Shown here piece after piece: positions 32,728 to 41,081 of a stretch of 64,000 nucleotides of DNA. Origin of the DNA: TWA4 sp051879195 (GTDB taxonomy: Bacteria; Bacillota; Clostridia; Lachnospirales; Lachnospiraceae); contig JBJELO010000234.1 in assembly GCA_051879195.1 (NCBI GenBank), forward strand, positions 1-64,000. Direction: 5' to 3'. Every line of letters begins with the position of its first letter. Position 1 is the first letter of the stretch. The translations under genes and the position numbers were made by a program. The notes beneath the pieces are model-generated. The model did not search any database. It had not been told where the DNA came from and saw nothing but the letters and a program-made list of their open reading frames with translations.

Positions 32728-33631
32728 GATAGTATTTCTCCTCCTTGTGATTCAGAATAGCGGTACCGATACCTCTGTTGGTAAAGATTTCCAGAAGCAG
32801 GCAGTGGGGGATTCTTCCGTCCAGAATATGTACCCGTGAAACGCCTTCCTTCAGAGCTTCAATACAGTTGCCCAGCTTGGGAATCATGCCGCCGCCCACA
32901 AAGCCTTCCCTGATAAAACGTTCCGCTTCCTCCAGTTCCAGCTCGGAGATCAGCGTGGATTTATCATTAAAATCTCTGTAAACACCTTCGATATCCGATA
33001 AAAATGCCAGTTTTTCCGCTTTTACTGCTTTGGCAATGGCACAGGCCGCATCATCTGCATTGATATTGTAGGTATCAAAATTATCATCATAACCGATGGG
33101 GCAGACAACCGGAAGAAAATCCTTTTCCAGTAAATCATACAGAATCTTGGGATCCACGGAATCAATTTCACCCACATAACCGATATCCTGCCCATCAGAA
33201 TAACGCTTCTGCACATGCAGCATTCCGCCATCCTTGCCGCTGATGCCGACCCCCTTCACGCCCAGCTGCTGAATCATCTGCACCAGACTCTTATTCACCC
33301 GATTCAGTACCATCTCCGCAATTTCCATGGTCGGTTCATCCGTTACACGAAGACCATTGATAAAATGAGGCTCCATACCGGTTTTGGAAACCCATCTGCT
33401 GATTTCCTTACCGCCGCCATGGACGATAATCGGTTTGAATCCGACCAGTTTCAGCAGTACCACATCAGCGATGACGCTGCGCTTCAGTTCCTCGTCCACC
33501 ATGGCACTTCCGCCGTATTTAACCACAATGATTTTGCGGTTGAACCGCTGTATATAAGGAAGAGCTTCTATCAGCACTTCCGCTTTTTTCATAATCTCAT
33601 CCATTTCATCCATTGATTTCCTGTCTGTCAT
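32720..33631 (-). CDS. argB: Acetylglutamate kinase
   Basis: Phosphorylates N-acetylglutamate, the second committed step of ornithine synthesis. 303 residues: KIIVVKYGGSAMVDEELK, VHGGGKEIS, GVKGVGISGKDGGM and DIEGVYRDFNDKSTLISEL. Start MTDRKSMDEMDEIMKKAEVLIEALPYI at 33631 with AAAGGAG upstream, not the longer frame. The N-terminal helix before the kinase core suggests the arginine-inhibited hexameric form. Confidence 0.95.
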   Translation of the reverse strand: MTDRKSMDEMDEIMKKAEVLIEALPYIQRFNRKIIVVKYGGSAMVDEELKRSVIADVVLLKLVGFKPIIVHGGGKEISRWVSKTGMEPHFINGLRVTDEPTMEIAEMVLNRVNKSLVQMIQQLGVKGVGISGKDGGMLHVQKRYSDGQDIGYVGEIDSVDPKILYDLLEKDFLPVVCPIGYDDNFDTYNINADDAACAIAKAVKAEKLAFLSDIEGVYRDFNDKSTLISELELEEAERFIREGFVGGGMIPKLGNCIEALKEGVSRVHILDGRIPHCLLLEIFTNRGIGTAILNHKEEKYYHE

Positions 33632-33685
33632 AACTGCTCCTTTCCCTCTTCTGTCATTCTCTGCTGCGCTGCATTTCACTGATTC

Positions 33686-33757
33686 TTTACTGCGCTTCGT
33701 TTTCCGTTATATTTACTGCACTGCGTTTTCCGTTATGTTTACTGCACTGCGTTTTAT
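33686..33757. repeat. 26-bp tandem repeat between argC and argB
   Basis: Units 33686-33711 and 33712-33737 are 26 bp long, differ at three or four bases, and are followed by a partial third unit (33738-33757) with the core TTTACTGCACTGCGTTTT. A more degenerate copy may occupy 33660-33685. The array lies in the 140-bp gap where many relatives have argJ. Confidence 0.8.
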
Positions 33758-33771
33758 CCCATCATGCTTAT

Positions 33772-34812
33772 CTACGGGAACATGGGTACCTGCTTCAGGC
33801 CCATATCTTCCGGCAGACCAAACAGCAGGTTCATATTCTGAACCGCCTGACCTGCAGCACCTTTTACCAGATTATCCATGGCACCCATCATAACTACCCG
33901 GCCGGTCCGTTCATCCACTACAAAATTCACATCTACATAATTGCTGCCTTCCACAAAACGTGTCTGGGGAACCATACCCTCCGGCAGCACACGGACAAAT
34001 TTTTCTTTTTTGTAATATTTATCATAGACACTGCGGATATCGGCTGCTGTCACACCGGGCATCAGAGATGCATATTCCGTAGCCAGAATACCTCTCTGCA
34101 TGGGGACCAGATGAGGTGTAAAATTAACCATGATCTTTCTGCCGCATGCATAGCCCAGCTGTTCCTCAATTTCCGGTGTATGCCTGTGTGTCGTAACGCC
34201 GTAGGCCTTCATATTTTCATTGACTTCGCAGAACAGATTGTCCACCTTGGCGCCGCGGCCTGCTCCGGAAGTTCCCGACTTGGCATCGATAATCAATGTA
34301 TCGGGATCAATGAGCCCTTCCTTCACCAGAGGATACGCCGTCAAAATGGAACACGTCGTATAACAGCCGGGATTGGCCACCAGCCTTGCACCCTTTACCT
34401 GCTCTCTGTTGACCTCGCACAGACCGTATACGGCTTCCGGAATAAACTGAGGACTCTTATGCTGTATTTTATACCATGTTTCATAAACCTTCACATCCTT
34501 CAAACGGAAATCGGCACTTAAATCAACAATCTTCACCTTTGATAAAATATCTTCGTTAACAAGAGATGCGCACAGCCCCTGAGGAGTTGCCGTAAAGATA
34601 ACATCTACCTTTTCGGCAAACTCTGCCATGTTGTCATCCAGGCAGTCCGCATCTATAATTTCAAACATGTTGGGATATACGCTGTAATATTTCTGATCCA
34701 CATAGCTTCTGGAACCATACCAGACTACTTCCGCTTCCTCATGCTGATACAGTAATCTGACCAGTTCTGCTCCAGCATAACCAGTGGAACCGATAATACC
34801 TGCTTTAATCAT
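33772..34812 (-). CDS. argC: N-acetyl-gamma-glutamyl-phosphate reductase
   Basis: NADPH-dependent reduction of N-acetylglutamyl phosphate. 346 residues: GIIGSTGYAGAELVRLL Rossmann start, catalytic Cys in VANPGCYTTCSI, KSGTSGAGRGAK and HRHTPEIEEQLG. Start MIKAGIIGSTG at 34812; GGTGA is a weak ribosome site, and frames further upstream run into the leader. First gene of the argC-argB-argD transcript, driven by the tandem promoters at about 35.0 kb. Confidence 0.95.
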   Translation of the reverse strand: MIKAGIIGSTGYAGAELVRLLYQHEEAEVVWYGSRSYVDQKYYSVYPNMFEIIDADCLDDNMAEFAEKVDVIFTATPQGLCASLVNEDILSKVKIVDLSADFRLKDVKVYETWYKIQHKSPQFIPEAVYGLCEVNREQVKGARLVANPGCYTTCSILTAYPLVKEGLIDPDTLIIDAKSGTSGAGRGAKVDNLFCEVNENMKAYGVTTHRHTPEIEEQLGYACGRKIMVNFTPHLVPMQRGILATEYASLMPGVTAADIRSVYDKYYKKEKFVRVLPEGMVPQTRFVEGSNYVDVNFVVDERTGRVVMMGAMDNLVKGAAGQAVQNMNLLFGLPEDMGLKQVPMFP

Positions 34813-34975
34813 AATGTTCACCGCCGCCGGTCTGTACCGGCAGACATCTCCTTCCTCATTCAATAATAAATTTCTTTTACGCGGATTCTGTCCCGCCCTG
34901 TTCCGGATGAGATAAAAAAACTCTCTGCCGCAATGACAGTGAGTTTTCAGTATTACATCCTGGAGAGCGAGAATA

Positions 34976-35004
34976 ATTATACATCTTTTCTGTATATTAT
35001 GCAA
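34976..35004 (-). promoter_or_regulatory. argC proximal promoter P2
   Basis: TTGCAT (34999-35004), 17-bp spacer, TATAAT (34976-34981). The imperfect dyad TGCATAATATACA (34991-35003 complement) covers the -35 and spacer. Confidence 0.65.
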
Positions 35005-35052
35005 TTATTTTCCGGGAAAAATCTCCCTGATTTACAAATTTTTCCCTTGCAA

Positions 35053-35081
35053 ATCATACCACTTTGTTGTATATTAATCAA
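35053..35081 (-). promoter_or_regulatory. argC distal promoter P1
   Basis: TTGATT (35076-35081), 17-bp spacer, extended -10 TGG-TATGAT (35053-35058). The related box TGATTAATATACA (35068-35080 complement) overlaps it exactly as in P2, so the two promoters may share one repressor, plausibly ArgR. Confidence 0.65.
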
Positions 35082-35188
35082 GTAATTCTTCAAGAAGAGA
35101 CACGATGAGCAACAGATTTCGGCCAAATTGTATTTTTATGCTTTTTTGGAAAGACATTTTGCAGGAAACCGGAATCTTAAAATAACGT

Positions 35189-35253
35189 AACAGTTCAGCC
35201 AGGACTGAACTGTTCTGAATAAATTCAGCAGAAATCGTAATGTTCTGCTGAAT
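35189..35253 (+). promoter_or_regulatory. Overlapping inverted repeats in the argG leader
   Basis: Three dyads follow one another: a 10-bp stem (35189-35198 with 35205-35214), CTGAAT-AA-ATTCAG (35215-35228), and an 11-bp stem (35223-35233 with 35243-35253). The second and third share ATTCAG, so they are mutually exclusive as RNA. They could be an attenuator-like switch or operators for an arginine regulator. They end 33 bp before the argG ATG. Confidence 0.6.
35205..35222 (+). repeat. 18-nt dispersed repeat, copy 2
   Basis: CTGAACTGTTCTGAATAA, 17 of 18 identical to 21446-21463. Confidence 0.5.
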
Positions 35254-35286
35254 CGTTACAATATAATCGGAAAAGGGGTTCCTAAT

Positions 35287-36504
35287 ATGAAAGACAAAGT
35301 TATACTTGCGTATTCAGGCGGACTTGATACCACAGCGATCATCCCCTGGTTAAAGGAAAATTATGATTATGATGTAGTATGCTGCTGTATCGACGTAGGT
35401 CAGGGCAATGAACTGGACGGTCTGGAGGAAAGAGCCAGAGTCAGCGGTGCCATTAAACTCTATATCGAAGATGTTGTTGATGAATTCTGTGATGATTATG
35501 TAGTTCCCTGTGTTCAGGCCAACGCTGTTTACGAGAACAAATATCTGATGGGTACTGCCATGGCAAGACCTGTTATTGCCAAGAAACTGGTGGAGATTGC
35601 CCGCAAAGAAGGCGCTGTTGCCATCTGCCACGGTGCAACCGGCAAGGGCAACGATCAGGTTCGTTTCGAGCTGGGCATCAAAGCTCTTGCTCCCGATCTG
35701 AAGATCATCGCTCCCTGGAGAACCTGGAACATCTCTTCCCGTGACGAAGAGATCAAATACTGCGAAGATCATGATATCTATCTTCCTTTCTCTGCCGACA
35801 ACAGCTACAGCCGCGACAGAAACCTGTGGCACATCAGCCATGAAGGTCTGGAACTGGAAGATCCCGCCAGCGCTCCCAACTATGATCACCTGCTGGTACT
35901 GGGCGTGACTCCTGAAAAGGCTCCCGACGAACCGGAAGAACTTTCCATCGATTTTGAAAAGGGTATTCCCACAGCCATCAACGGTGAAAAGATGAAAGTT
36001 TCCGATATTATCAGAAAGCTCAATGAACTGGGCGGCAAGCACGGTATCGGCATCGTCGATATCGTTGAGAACCGTATCGTAGGCATGAAGTCCCGCGGTG
36101 TTTATGAAACACCCGGCGGAACCATTCTGATGGAAGCACATCAGCAGCTGGAAGAACTGATCCTTGACAAGGATACCACCATTGCCAAGAGACAGATCGC
36201 CGTTCAGTATGCTGATCAGGTTTACAGCGGCAAGTGGTTCACACCCTTACGCGAAGCTCTGCAGGCATTTATCGAAAGCACACAGCAGTATGTAACCGGT
36301 ACGGTAAAGATGAAACTGTACAAGGGCAACATCATCAAACAGGGAACCACATCACCCTACTCCCTGTACAATGAATCTCTTGCATCCTTCACAACCGGTG
36401 ATTTATATGATCATCACGATGCAGAAGGCTTCATCACACTGTACGGTCTGTCATCCAAAGTACGTGCCATGAAGATGCAGGAAGTTAAGAAAAATAATAA
36501 ATAG
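35287..36504 (+). CDS. argG: Argininosuccinate synthase
   Basis: Joins citrulline and aspartate with ATP. 405 residues: PP-loop AYSGGLDTTAIIPWL, HGATGKGNDQVRFE, and SRDRNLWHISHEG. The ribosome site is AAAGGGG. It is divergent from argC across a 474-bp control region. argH is not downstream. Confidence 0.97.
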   Translation: MKDKVILAYSGGLDTTAIIPWLKENYDYDVVCCCIDVGQGNELDGLEERARVSGAIKLYIEDVVDEFCDDYVVPCVQANAVYENKYLMGTAMARPVIAKKLVEIARKEGAVAICHGATGKGNDQVRFELGIKALAPDLKIIAPWRTWNISSRDEEIKYCEDHDIYLPFSADNSYSRDRNLWHISHEGLELEDPASAPNYDHLLVLGVTPEKAPDEPEELSIDFEKGIPTAINGEKMKVSDIIRKLNELGGKHGIGIVDIVENRIVGMKSRGVYETPGGTILMEAHQQLEELILDKDTTIAKRQIAVQYADQVYSGKWFTPLREALQAFIESTQQYVTGTVKMKLYKGNIIKQGTTSPYSLYNESLASFTTGDLYDHHDAEGFITLYGLSSKVRAMKMQEVKKNNK

Positions 36505-36557
36505 TACATATAATCTTTAGAATTGCAGGGTATATCTCCCGCTAATTCTGTGCTATA

Positions 36558-36594
36558 ATATGGAATCGGCAAAGGCTGATTCCATATTTTTATT
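36558..36594 (+). terminator. Intrinsic terminator after argG
   Basis: A 13-bp stem (36558-36570 with 36575-36587), AAAG loop, then TTTTATTT. The left arm directly follows and overlaps a TATAAT (36554-36559) that looks like an extended -10 for the next gene. Confidence 0.8.
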
Positions 36595-36619
36595 TATGAT
36601 CCAACAAAAGGAGAATACA

Positions 36620-37429
36620 ATGGAAGAATTATATGTTATTGGTACAGGCAACGCCATGGCTACTGCCTGTTATAATACCTGCTTTGCACTGCGCAAAGGA
36701 GAGGAATATTTTCTGGTCGACTGCGGCGGCGGCAATACCATTTTAAAAAAGCTGCATAATATGCAGATTTCCATTCAAAATATTCATCACATTTTCATGA
36801 CTCACGAACACTGTGACCATACGCTGGGGTTTGTCTGGCTTTTCAGGCTCCTTGCATCCAGCATGAAGGCCGGTCAGCTGACCGAGCCGGTTTATGTCTA
36901 CGCCCACGAAGAGCTGGTTCCCACACTGGAAACCCTGTGCCGGCTGACTGTACAGAAAAAGTTCTGTGATTATATCGGAAAACAGATTTTCTTTGTTCCG
37001 CTGAAAAACGGAGACTCAAAGGATATCCTCGGTCTGCAGATCACCTTCTTTGATATCGAATCCACCAAAGCAAAACAGTTCGGTTTTACCACTGTACTGA
37101 GCAACGGTAAAAAACTTTCTTTCACGGGCGATGAACCATACCACGATTGCTGCTATGAGTACGTCAAAGACAGCGACTGGCTGCTTCACGAAGCATTCTG
37201 CATGTACGAAGATGAGGCACGCTTCAAACCCTACGAAAAACATCACAGCACCGTGAAAGATGCCTGCGAACTGGCCGAAAAACTTCATATTAAAAACATG
37301 GTCCTCTGGCACACAGAGGATAAAACGGATATTACTACCCGAAAGGGTCGTTATCTGGCAGAAGGCGAACTGAACTACTCCGGCAATCTGTATGTACCGG
37401 ATGATGAAGAGCGGATCCTGCTGCTGTAA
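36620..37429 (+). CDS. Metallo-beta-lactamase-fold hydrolase, RNase Z-like
   Basis: 269 residues. MEELYVIGTGNAMATACYNTCFAL, then the metal motif THEHCDHTLGFVW and a late HxxE-type WHTEDKT. The fold and the early GTG motif resemble RNase Z and related phosphodiesterases. Without an obvious flexible arm, a tRNA 3'-end role is not secure. Start at 36620 is fixed by AAAGGAG; a longer frame begins inside the terminator. Confidence 0.85.
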   Translation: MEELYVIGTGNAMATACYNTCFALRKGEEYFLVDCGGGNTILKKLHNMQISIQNIHHIFMTHEHCDHTLGFVWLFRLLASSMKAGQLTEPVYVYAHEELVPTLETLCRLTVQKKFCDYIGKQIFFVPLKNGDSKDILGLQITFFDIESTKAKQFGFTTVLSNGKKLSFTGDEPYHDCCYEYVKDSDWLLHEAFCMYEDEARFKPYEKHHSTVKDACELAEKLHIKNMVLWHTEDKTDITTRKGRYLAEGELNYSGNLYVPDDEERILLL

Positions 37430-37503
37430 ATTCAGAAAGCAAACAAAAACAATCGCATGAGCAGAATCCATATGTACAAAATCCACACAGAAAGGAACCT
37501 GAT

Positions 37504-37683
37504 ATGAAAACACTTCCCAACGATCCTGTTATCCTGCTGAGCACAGTCAATATGAAACTGCGCGATTTTTATCCTTCCCTGGACGCACTCTGCGAAGATC
37601 TGGAAGAGGATAAACAGGAAATTATTAAAAAACTGGCTGACATCGATTATGAATATGATGCTGATGCCAATCAGTTTGTTTAG
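37504..37683 (+). CDS. DUF4250 small protein
   Basis: 59 residues starting MKTLPNDPVILLSTVNMKLRD, then LDALCEDLEEDKQEIIKKLADIDYEYD. This matches the DUF4250 pattern seen in many Firmicutes (Pro-Asp-Pro, Leu-Leu-Ser, Val-Asn-Met-Lys-Leu-Arg). Function unknown; no membrane segment. AAAGGA lies before the ATG. It follows the hydrolase gene by 74 bp and is probably cotranscribed. Confidence 0.85.
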   Translation: MKTLPNDPVILLSTVNMKLRDFYPSLDALCEDLEEDKQEIIKKLADIDYEYDADANQFV

Positions 37684-37720
37684 AAAACAGTATGTTTAGA
37701 AAATAATTTGTGCAGAATAT

Positions 37721-37791
37721 AACAGGCCCATCCGTTCCTGTCAGATTTCCGCATCATCATGGTTATCCTGACATTCCCGGATGGGCCTGTT
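37721..37791. terminator. Large bidirectional terminator hairpin
   Basis: A perfect 14-bp stem AACAGGCCCATCCG (37721-37734) with its complement at 37778-37791. A TGTCAG/CTGACA pair inside the loop may extend it. It lies between two convergent genes, DUF4250 and telA. Confidence 0.7.
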
Positions 37792-37841
37792 GTTTAATCA
37801 CCGACTTTTTGATAATGAATGCTAAATACCCTGCTGCTGAA

Positions 37842-38957
37842 TCAGCGTGATATTTCCAGAAGCTTTGCTTTCAGTTCTGTTTCAATCTGCTGCATCTGTC
37901 CTTCTGCTTCCATACGTTTTTCATGGCCTTCTTTCTGAATCCGCATTACTTCATCGAGAGTGGAGATCAGCGATTCATTGGTCTGTTTCAATGTTTCCAT
38001 ATCAACAATTCCCCGTTCAGAGGCTTTTGCTGTTTCTACACTTGCCATCTTCAATGCCTCTGCATTCTTGCGGAGCAGTTCATTGGTCAGATCAGTCGCT
38101 GCTGTCTGCGCTTTAACTGCCTGTTTGGAATGTTCCATTCCCAGTGCAAGTACCATCTGACTTTTCCAGAGCGGTACCGTATTGACGATGGTTGACTGAA
38201 TTTTCTCAACCATCTGGGTATCACTGCTCTGGATCAGACGGATCTGAGGTGCCATCTGAAGAGAAATCATGCGGGTCAGTTCCAGATCGTGCAGTTTTTT
38301 CTCAAATCGGTTGCACTGGCTGTCCATATCCTTTACCGCCTGCGCATCCTCCTGCAATCCACTGCGCTGAGCCTTTTCCATCAGTGCAGGCAGATCCTTT
38401 GTCCGCAGCTCTTCCAGCTTTTTCTTACCTGCAATGATATACATGGTCAGTTCCCGGAAATAGGTTGTATTCAATTCATACATCTGGTCGAGAACAGAAA
38501 TATCTTTCATCAAAGTAACCTGATGTTCTTCCAGAGAATCACAGATTTTCTGCACATTAGCAGCAGCTTTGGTATAGCGGCTTTTCAAGGCATCCAGACG
38601 ATCTGCCTGTTTTTTAAACAATCCGAACAGTCCTTTCTTCTCCTCTGCCGCATCAAAACTTTTCAGTTCCGCAATCACATCGGTGAGCATATCACCAACC
38701 TCGCCCAGGTCCTTTGTTTTCACATTGTTCAATGCTGTCTCTGAAAAATCAGTCAGCTTTTTCTGACATCCCACACCGTATTCCAGGACTTCATTATTAT
38801 TCATCACATTGATCTGAGACGCATACATATCAACAGCTCTCAATTCTTCAGCAGTAAAATTGCATTCCGCCATCAGCTGATCCAGTGTTTTTTCCTCTTT
38901 CAGTGCTGTGCTGTCCCCCATGCTCTGAACACTTTCAGATAACATATTCTGTTCCAT
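37842..38957 (-). CDS. TelA/KlaA family toxic anion resistance protein
   Basis: 371 residues, almost wholly alpha-helical and soluble: the TelA core runs from VDMYASQINVMNNNEVLEYG to LISTLDEVMRIQKEGHEKRM. Named for tellurite resistance, but the family also affects envelope stress and antimicrobial tolerance. It directly follows an XpaC gene (33-bp gap), a conserved pairing in Firmicutes, so the two probably act together at the membrane. Confidence 0.9.
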   Translation of the reverse strand: MEQNMLSESVQSMGDSTALKEEKTLDQLMAECNFTAEELRAVDMYASQINVMNNNEVLEYGVGCQKKLTDFSETALNNVKTKDLGEVGDMLTDVIAELKSFDAAEEKKGLFGLFKKQADRLDALKSRYTKAAANVQKICDSLEEHQVTLMKDISVLDQMYELNTTYFRELTMYIIAGKKKLEELRTKDLPALMEKAQRSGLQEDAQAVKDMDSQCNRFEKKLHDLELTRMISLQMAPQIRLIQSSDTQMVEKIQSTIVNTVPLWKSQMVLALGMEHSKQAVKAQTAATDLTNELLRKNAEALKMASVETAKASERGIVDMETLKQTNESLISTLDEVMRIQKEGHEKRMEAEGQMQQIETELKAKLLEISR

Positions 38958-38990
38958 TCTTTTCTTTATCCTTTCCCGGCAATCCGTACA

Positions 38991-40502
38991 TTACCGCAAT
39001 ACTTTTTCCTTTTCTTTTACACGGTCCTTCAGACTGCCGCCCAGCAGTCCTTCCTGAGCCATCAATGTCTGCATCACGGAAATATCCGATGAAATATCCA
39101 CAGCCGTATCCTCAAAGAAACTGTCCAGCAGGTTCTCAAAGGCTTTATTGATGGTATCCAGTGTATCCTCGATCTCGCCTTTTGATTTCAGGATATTGGG
39201 TCCCTGTATCTCCTGTCGGTCCAGTTCCTCATACGCTGCCAGCAGCTTAACCGTGGTGGGCAGATAATATTTCATAAAGCGGCGAAGTTCTTCCACCAGT
39301 TCGGGATGCTGTTCCACCCGGTTGAAAATCCGCTCGATCACCAGCTCCAGCCTCGATATTTTGGCGGAAATCTCTTCTCCCGGTATAGCATCGTTGCTTT
39401 CTCTGATCTGTTTCAGATAAGCTCTTCCTTCATCAATCACTTCCCTTACTTCAGGAGAGAGTTCTGTTCCCGTGACGGAACCATCTGCCTGTCCGGCAGC
39501 CGAATCTGTTTTGGATGCAATACCCGCTTTCCGGGAATCTTCACTGCATTTTCCGGCTTCCAGTTCACGGCGCTGAAACTCTTTCTGCGCTTCCAGATAC
39601 TGGCTGTATGCCTGACTGGTTGCAATAAAGCTGGTCTCCTGCTGATCAATATGTCCCTGACGGAACCATCCTTTATCAATCATCCTGTACAGATCTTTCA
39701 GAAGCTTTTTATGCGTCACTCCCGTGGAATACTCCAGATCCTGCAGTTCGCAGTACTCTTTATCCTCCAGAAAAGCTACATATTTTTTATAGCGTTTAAT
39801 CAGCCCCAGTTTCTTTCGACCGCTGCCCGCCAGCAATCCGCCGCCGATAATAAACGGGACCATGATTCCCATGGCCAGCGGCATCCCCAAGGGAAGATGT
39901 CCTGAAAAAACTGTTGCGCCAACCAGCAGCATAACAAATTCTGCAATTCCGCATCCTGCTGCCATAATGCTGCCGAATATCACAGACAGAATCCCGAATA
40001 CCTGGGAAGAGACCGGCGAAGCATAACGGTCGCTGTACACCTGAAACGGATCCCGTGTTTTTTTCCGGACAGTTCCCGTGGTATCCCTCACATACTGATC
40101 CCATGTACGGTTCCGCACATCTGCCTGCGGCTGTTTCCATGTATTGCCGTTATCCGCTTTGTTCCGGCCGGAGTCCTGTCTCTGCCTGGAACGGTTCCGG
40201 CTGTTTCTGCCGCCATTGTACCAGCTGCCCCCGCCGTTGTACCATTCGGTATGGCCGCTTTCTTCCCTGCGGTTGTTGCTGAAGCTCTCTTCCTCCAGGT
40301 TCCTGTTCATATGCTCCGCATGATCATACCTGCCTGAACCGCTTCCGCCCTTTCCGTCCAGTACCTGCTCAAACTGATCCAGTGCCTGATTGATTGTCTT
40401 TCTAATGTCATTGTTCAAACGTGAAAAATTCATCGAATCTATCGCAGACTGCACTGTGTCTTCAATCTCGTCGCCCAGATGCGACCAGTCCTGATTACTC
40501 AT
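38991..40502 (-). CDS. XpaC-like membrane protein
   Basis: 503 residues: N-terminal helix region MSNQDWSHLGDEIED, a long low-complexity linker rich in Gly/Asn/Arg/Ser (about 55-135), hydrophobic segments at about 170-225 (VFGILSVIFGSIMAAG ... MVPFIIGGGLLAGS), then the XpaC-family helical C-terminal half (RRELEAGK ... KYYLPTTVKLLAAYEELD). XpaC was named for phosphatase-like colour reactions, but its biochemistry is unknown. Start at 40502 with GGAGG upstream; first gene of the xpaC-telA pair. Confidence 0.88.
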   Translation of the reverse strand: MSNQDWSHLGDEIEDTVQSAIDSMNFSRLNNDIRKTINQALDQFEQVLDGKGGSGSGRYDHAEHMNRNLEEESFSNNRREESGHTEWYNGGGSWYNGGRNSRNRSRQRQDSGRNKADNGNTWKQPQADVRNRTWDQYVRDTTGTVRKKTRDPFQVYSDRYASPVSSQVFGILSVIFGSIMAAGCGIAEFVMLLVGATVFSGHLPLGMPLAMGIMVPFIIGGGLLAGSGRKKLGLIKRYKKYVAFLEDKEYCELQDLEYSTGVTHKKLLKDLYRMIDKGWFRQGHIDQQETSFIATSQAYSQYLEAQKEFQRRELEAGKCSEDSRKAGIASKTDSAAGQADGSVTGTELSPEVREVIDEGRAYLKQIRESNDAIPGEEISAKISRLELVIERIFNRVEQHPELVEELRRFMKYYLPTTVKLLAAYEELDRQEIQGPNILKSKGEIEDTLDTINKAFENLLDSFFEDTAVDISSDISVMQTLMAQEGLLGGSLKDRVKEKEKVLR

Positions 40503-40548
40503 TGTCATCCTCCAAAATCGATATGTATGCGTGAGCATACCTGTTAAT

Positions 40549-40577
40549 ATTATATCTGAAAACAGGCTGAAAGACAA
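40549..40577 (-). promoter_or_regulatory. Promoter of xpaC-telA
   Basis: TTGTCT (40572-40577), 17-bp spacer, TATAAT (40549-40554). Confidence 0.7.
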
Positions 40578-40632
40578 CCTGCAGGATGATTATTTGACTT
40601 TCTAAATCAGTTTCCGGAAACATACCAATATC

Positions 40633-40677
40633 AAACGCCGCCGGAATCCCCGATTTCTCAGAGTTCCGGCGGCGTTT
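40633..40677. terminator. GC-rich hairpin after the DUF2292 gene
   Basis: A perfect 14-bp stem AAACGCCGCCGGAA (40633-40646 with 40664-40677) and 17-nt loop, starting 5 bp after the stop. It has no real U-tract, so it may stabilise the 3' end rather than terminate. Confidence 0.55.
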
Positions 40678-40682
40678 GCTGA

Positions 40683-40841
40683 TCAGAAGCCGATTCTGCT
40701 GTTTATCCTTACTTTTTCGTGTTTTTCAATCTGTACGATTTTCCCATCCTGTACGATTACAGTAACGGAACCAAAACGTATCTCTTCGATAAATTCTTTT
40801 ATCTGTTCAAGGTCTTCTTCTGTGACTTTCGTTTGTTTCAT
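40683..40841 (-). CDS. DUF2292 (YezD-like) small protein
   Basis: 52 residues: KVTEEDLEQIKEFIEEIRFGSVTVIVQDGKIVQIEKHEKVRI is the DUF2292/YezD pattern (FGSV, QDGKIVQIEK). The family often sits with sulfur assimilation genes in Firmicutes, which fits its place here and its shared promoter element with the sulfate operon. The start MKQTK has AGGAGA 11 nt upstream; a longer frame to 40946 lacks a ribosome site. Confidence 0.85.
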   Translation of the reverse strand: MKQTKVTEEDLEQIKEFIEEIRFGSVTVIVQDGKIVQIEKHEKVRINSRIGF

Positions 40842-40993
40842 AATATAATGTCTCCTGCCTGTTTCCTGCATATTCCCAGGTATTATTCCGAAACAGAGGG
40901 GTAGAGTAGTATCTGGCACCAGGGTCAGGTAATAAATTCCAGCCATTTCAATATCATATAATCCATATCTTTTTAATATGTTTTATTGTTGAT

Positions 40994-41025
40994 ATCATAA
41001 TCCTATTATTCCTATTTGTCAAGTA
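40994..41025 (-). promoter_or_regulatory. Promoter of the DUF2292 gene with a sulfur-regulon-like element
   Basis: TTGACA (41017-41022), 17-bp spacer, TATGAT (40994-40999). The 19 bases at 41007-41025 (TATTCCTATTTGTCAAGTA on plus) are identical to 50116-50134 before the sulfate operon. The spacer contains AATAGGAATAATAGGAT, a repeated AATAGGA. Confidence 0.75.
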
Positions 41026-41081
41026 TTATTTAAATGAAATTCAGATTTTCATATCCCCGCTTCCCATAACAACGAAAAACA

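Noticed and set aside
35262..35267. TATAAT as the argG -10
   Set aside because: A start about 7 nt later would fall in the ribosome site, and no -35 is at 16-18 bp.
40842..40946. N-terminal extension of the DUF2292 protein
   Set aside because: The extra 35 residues have no ribosome site and do not fit the family length of about 50-60.
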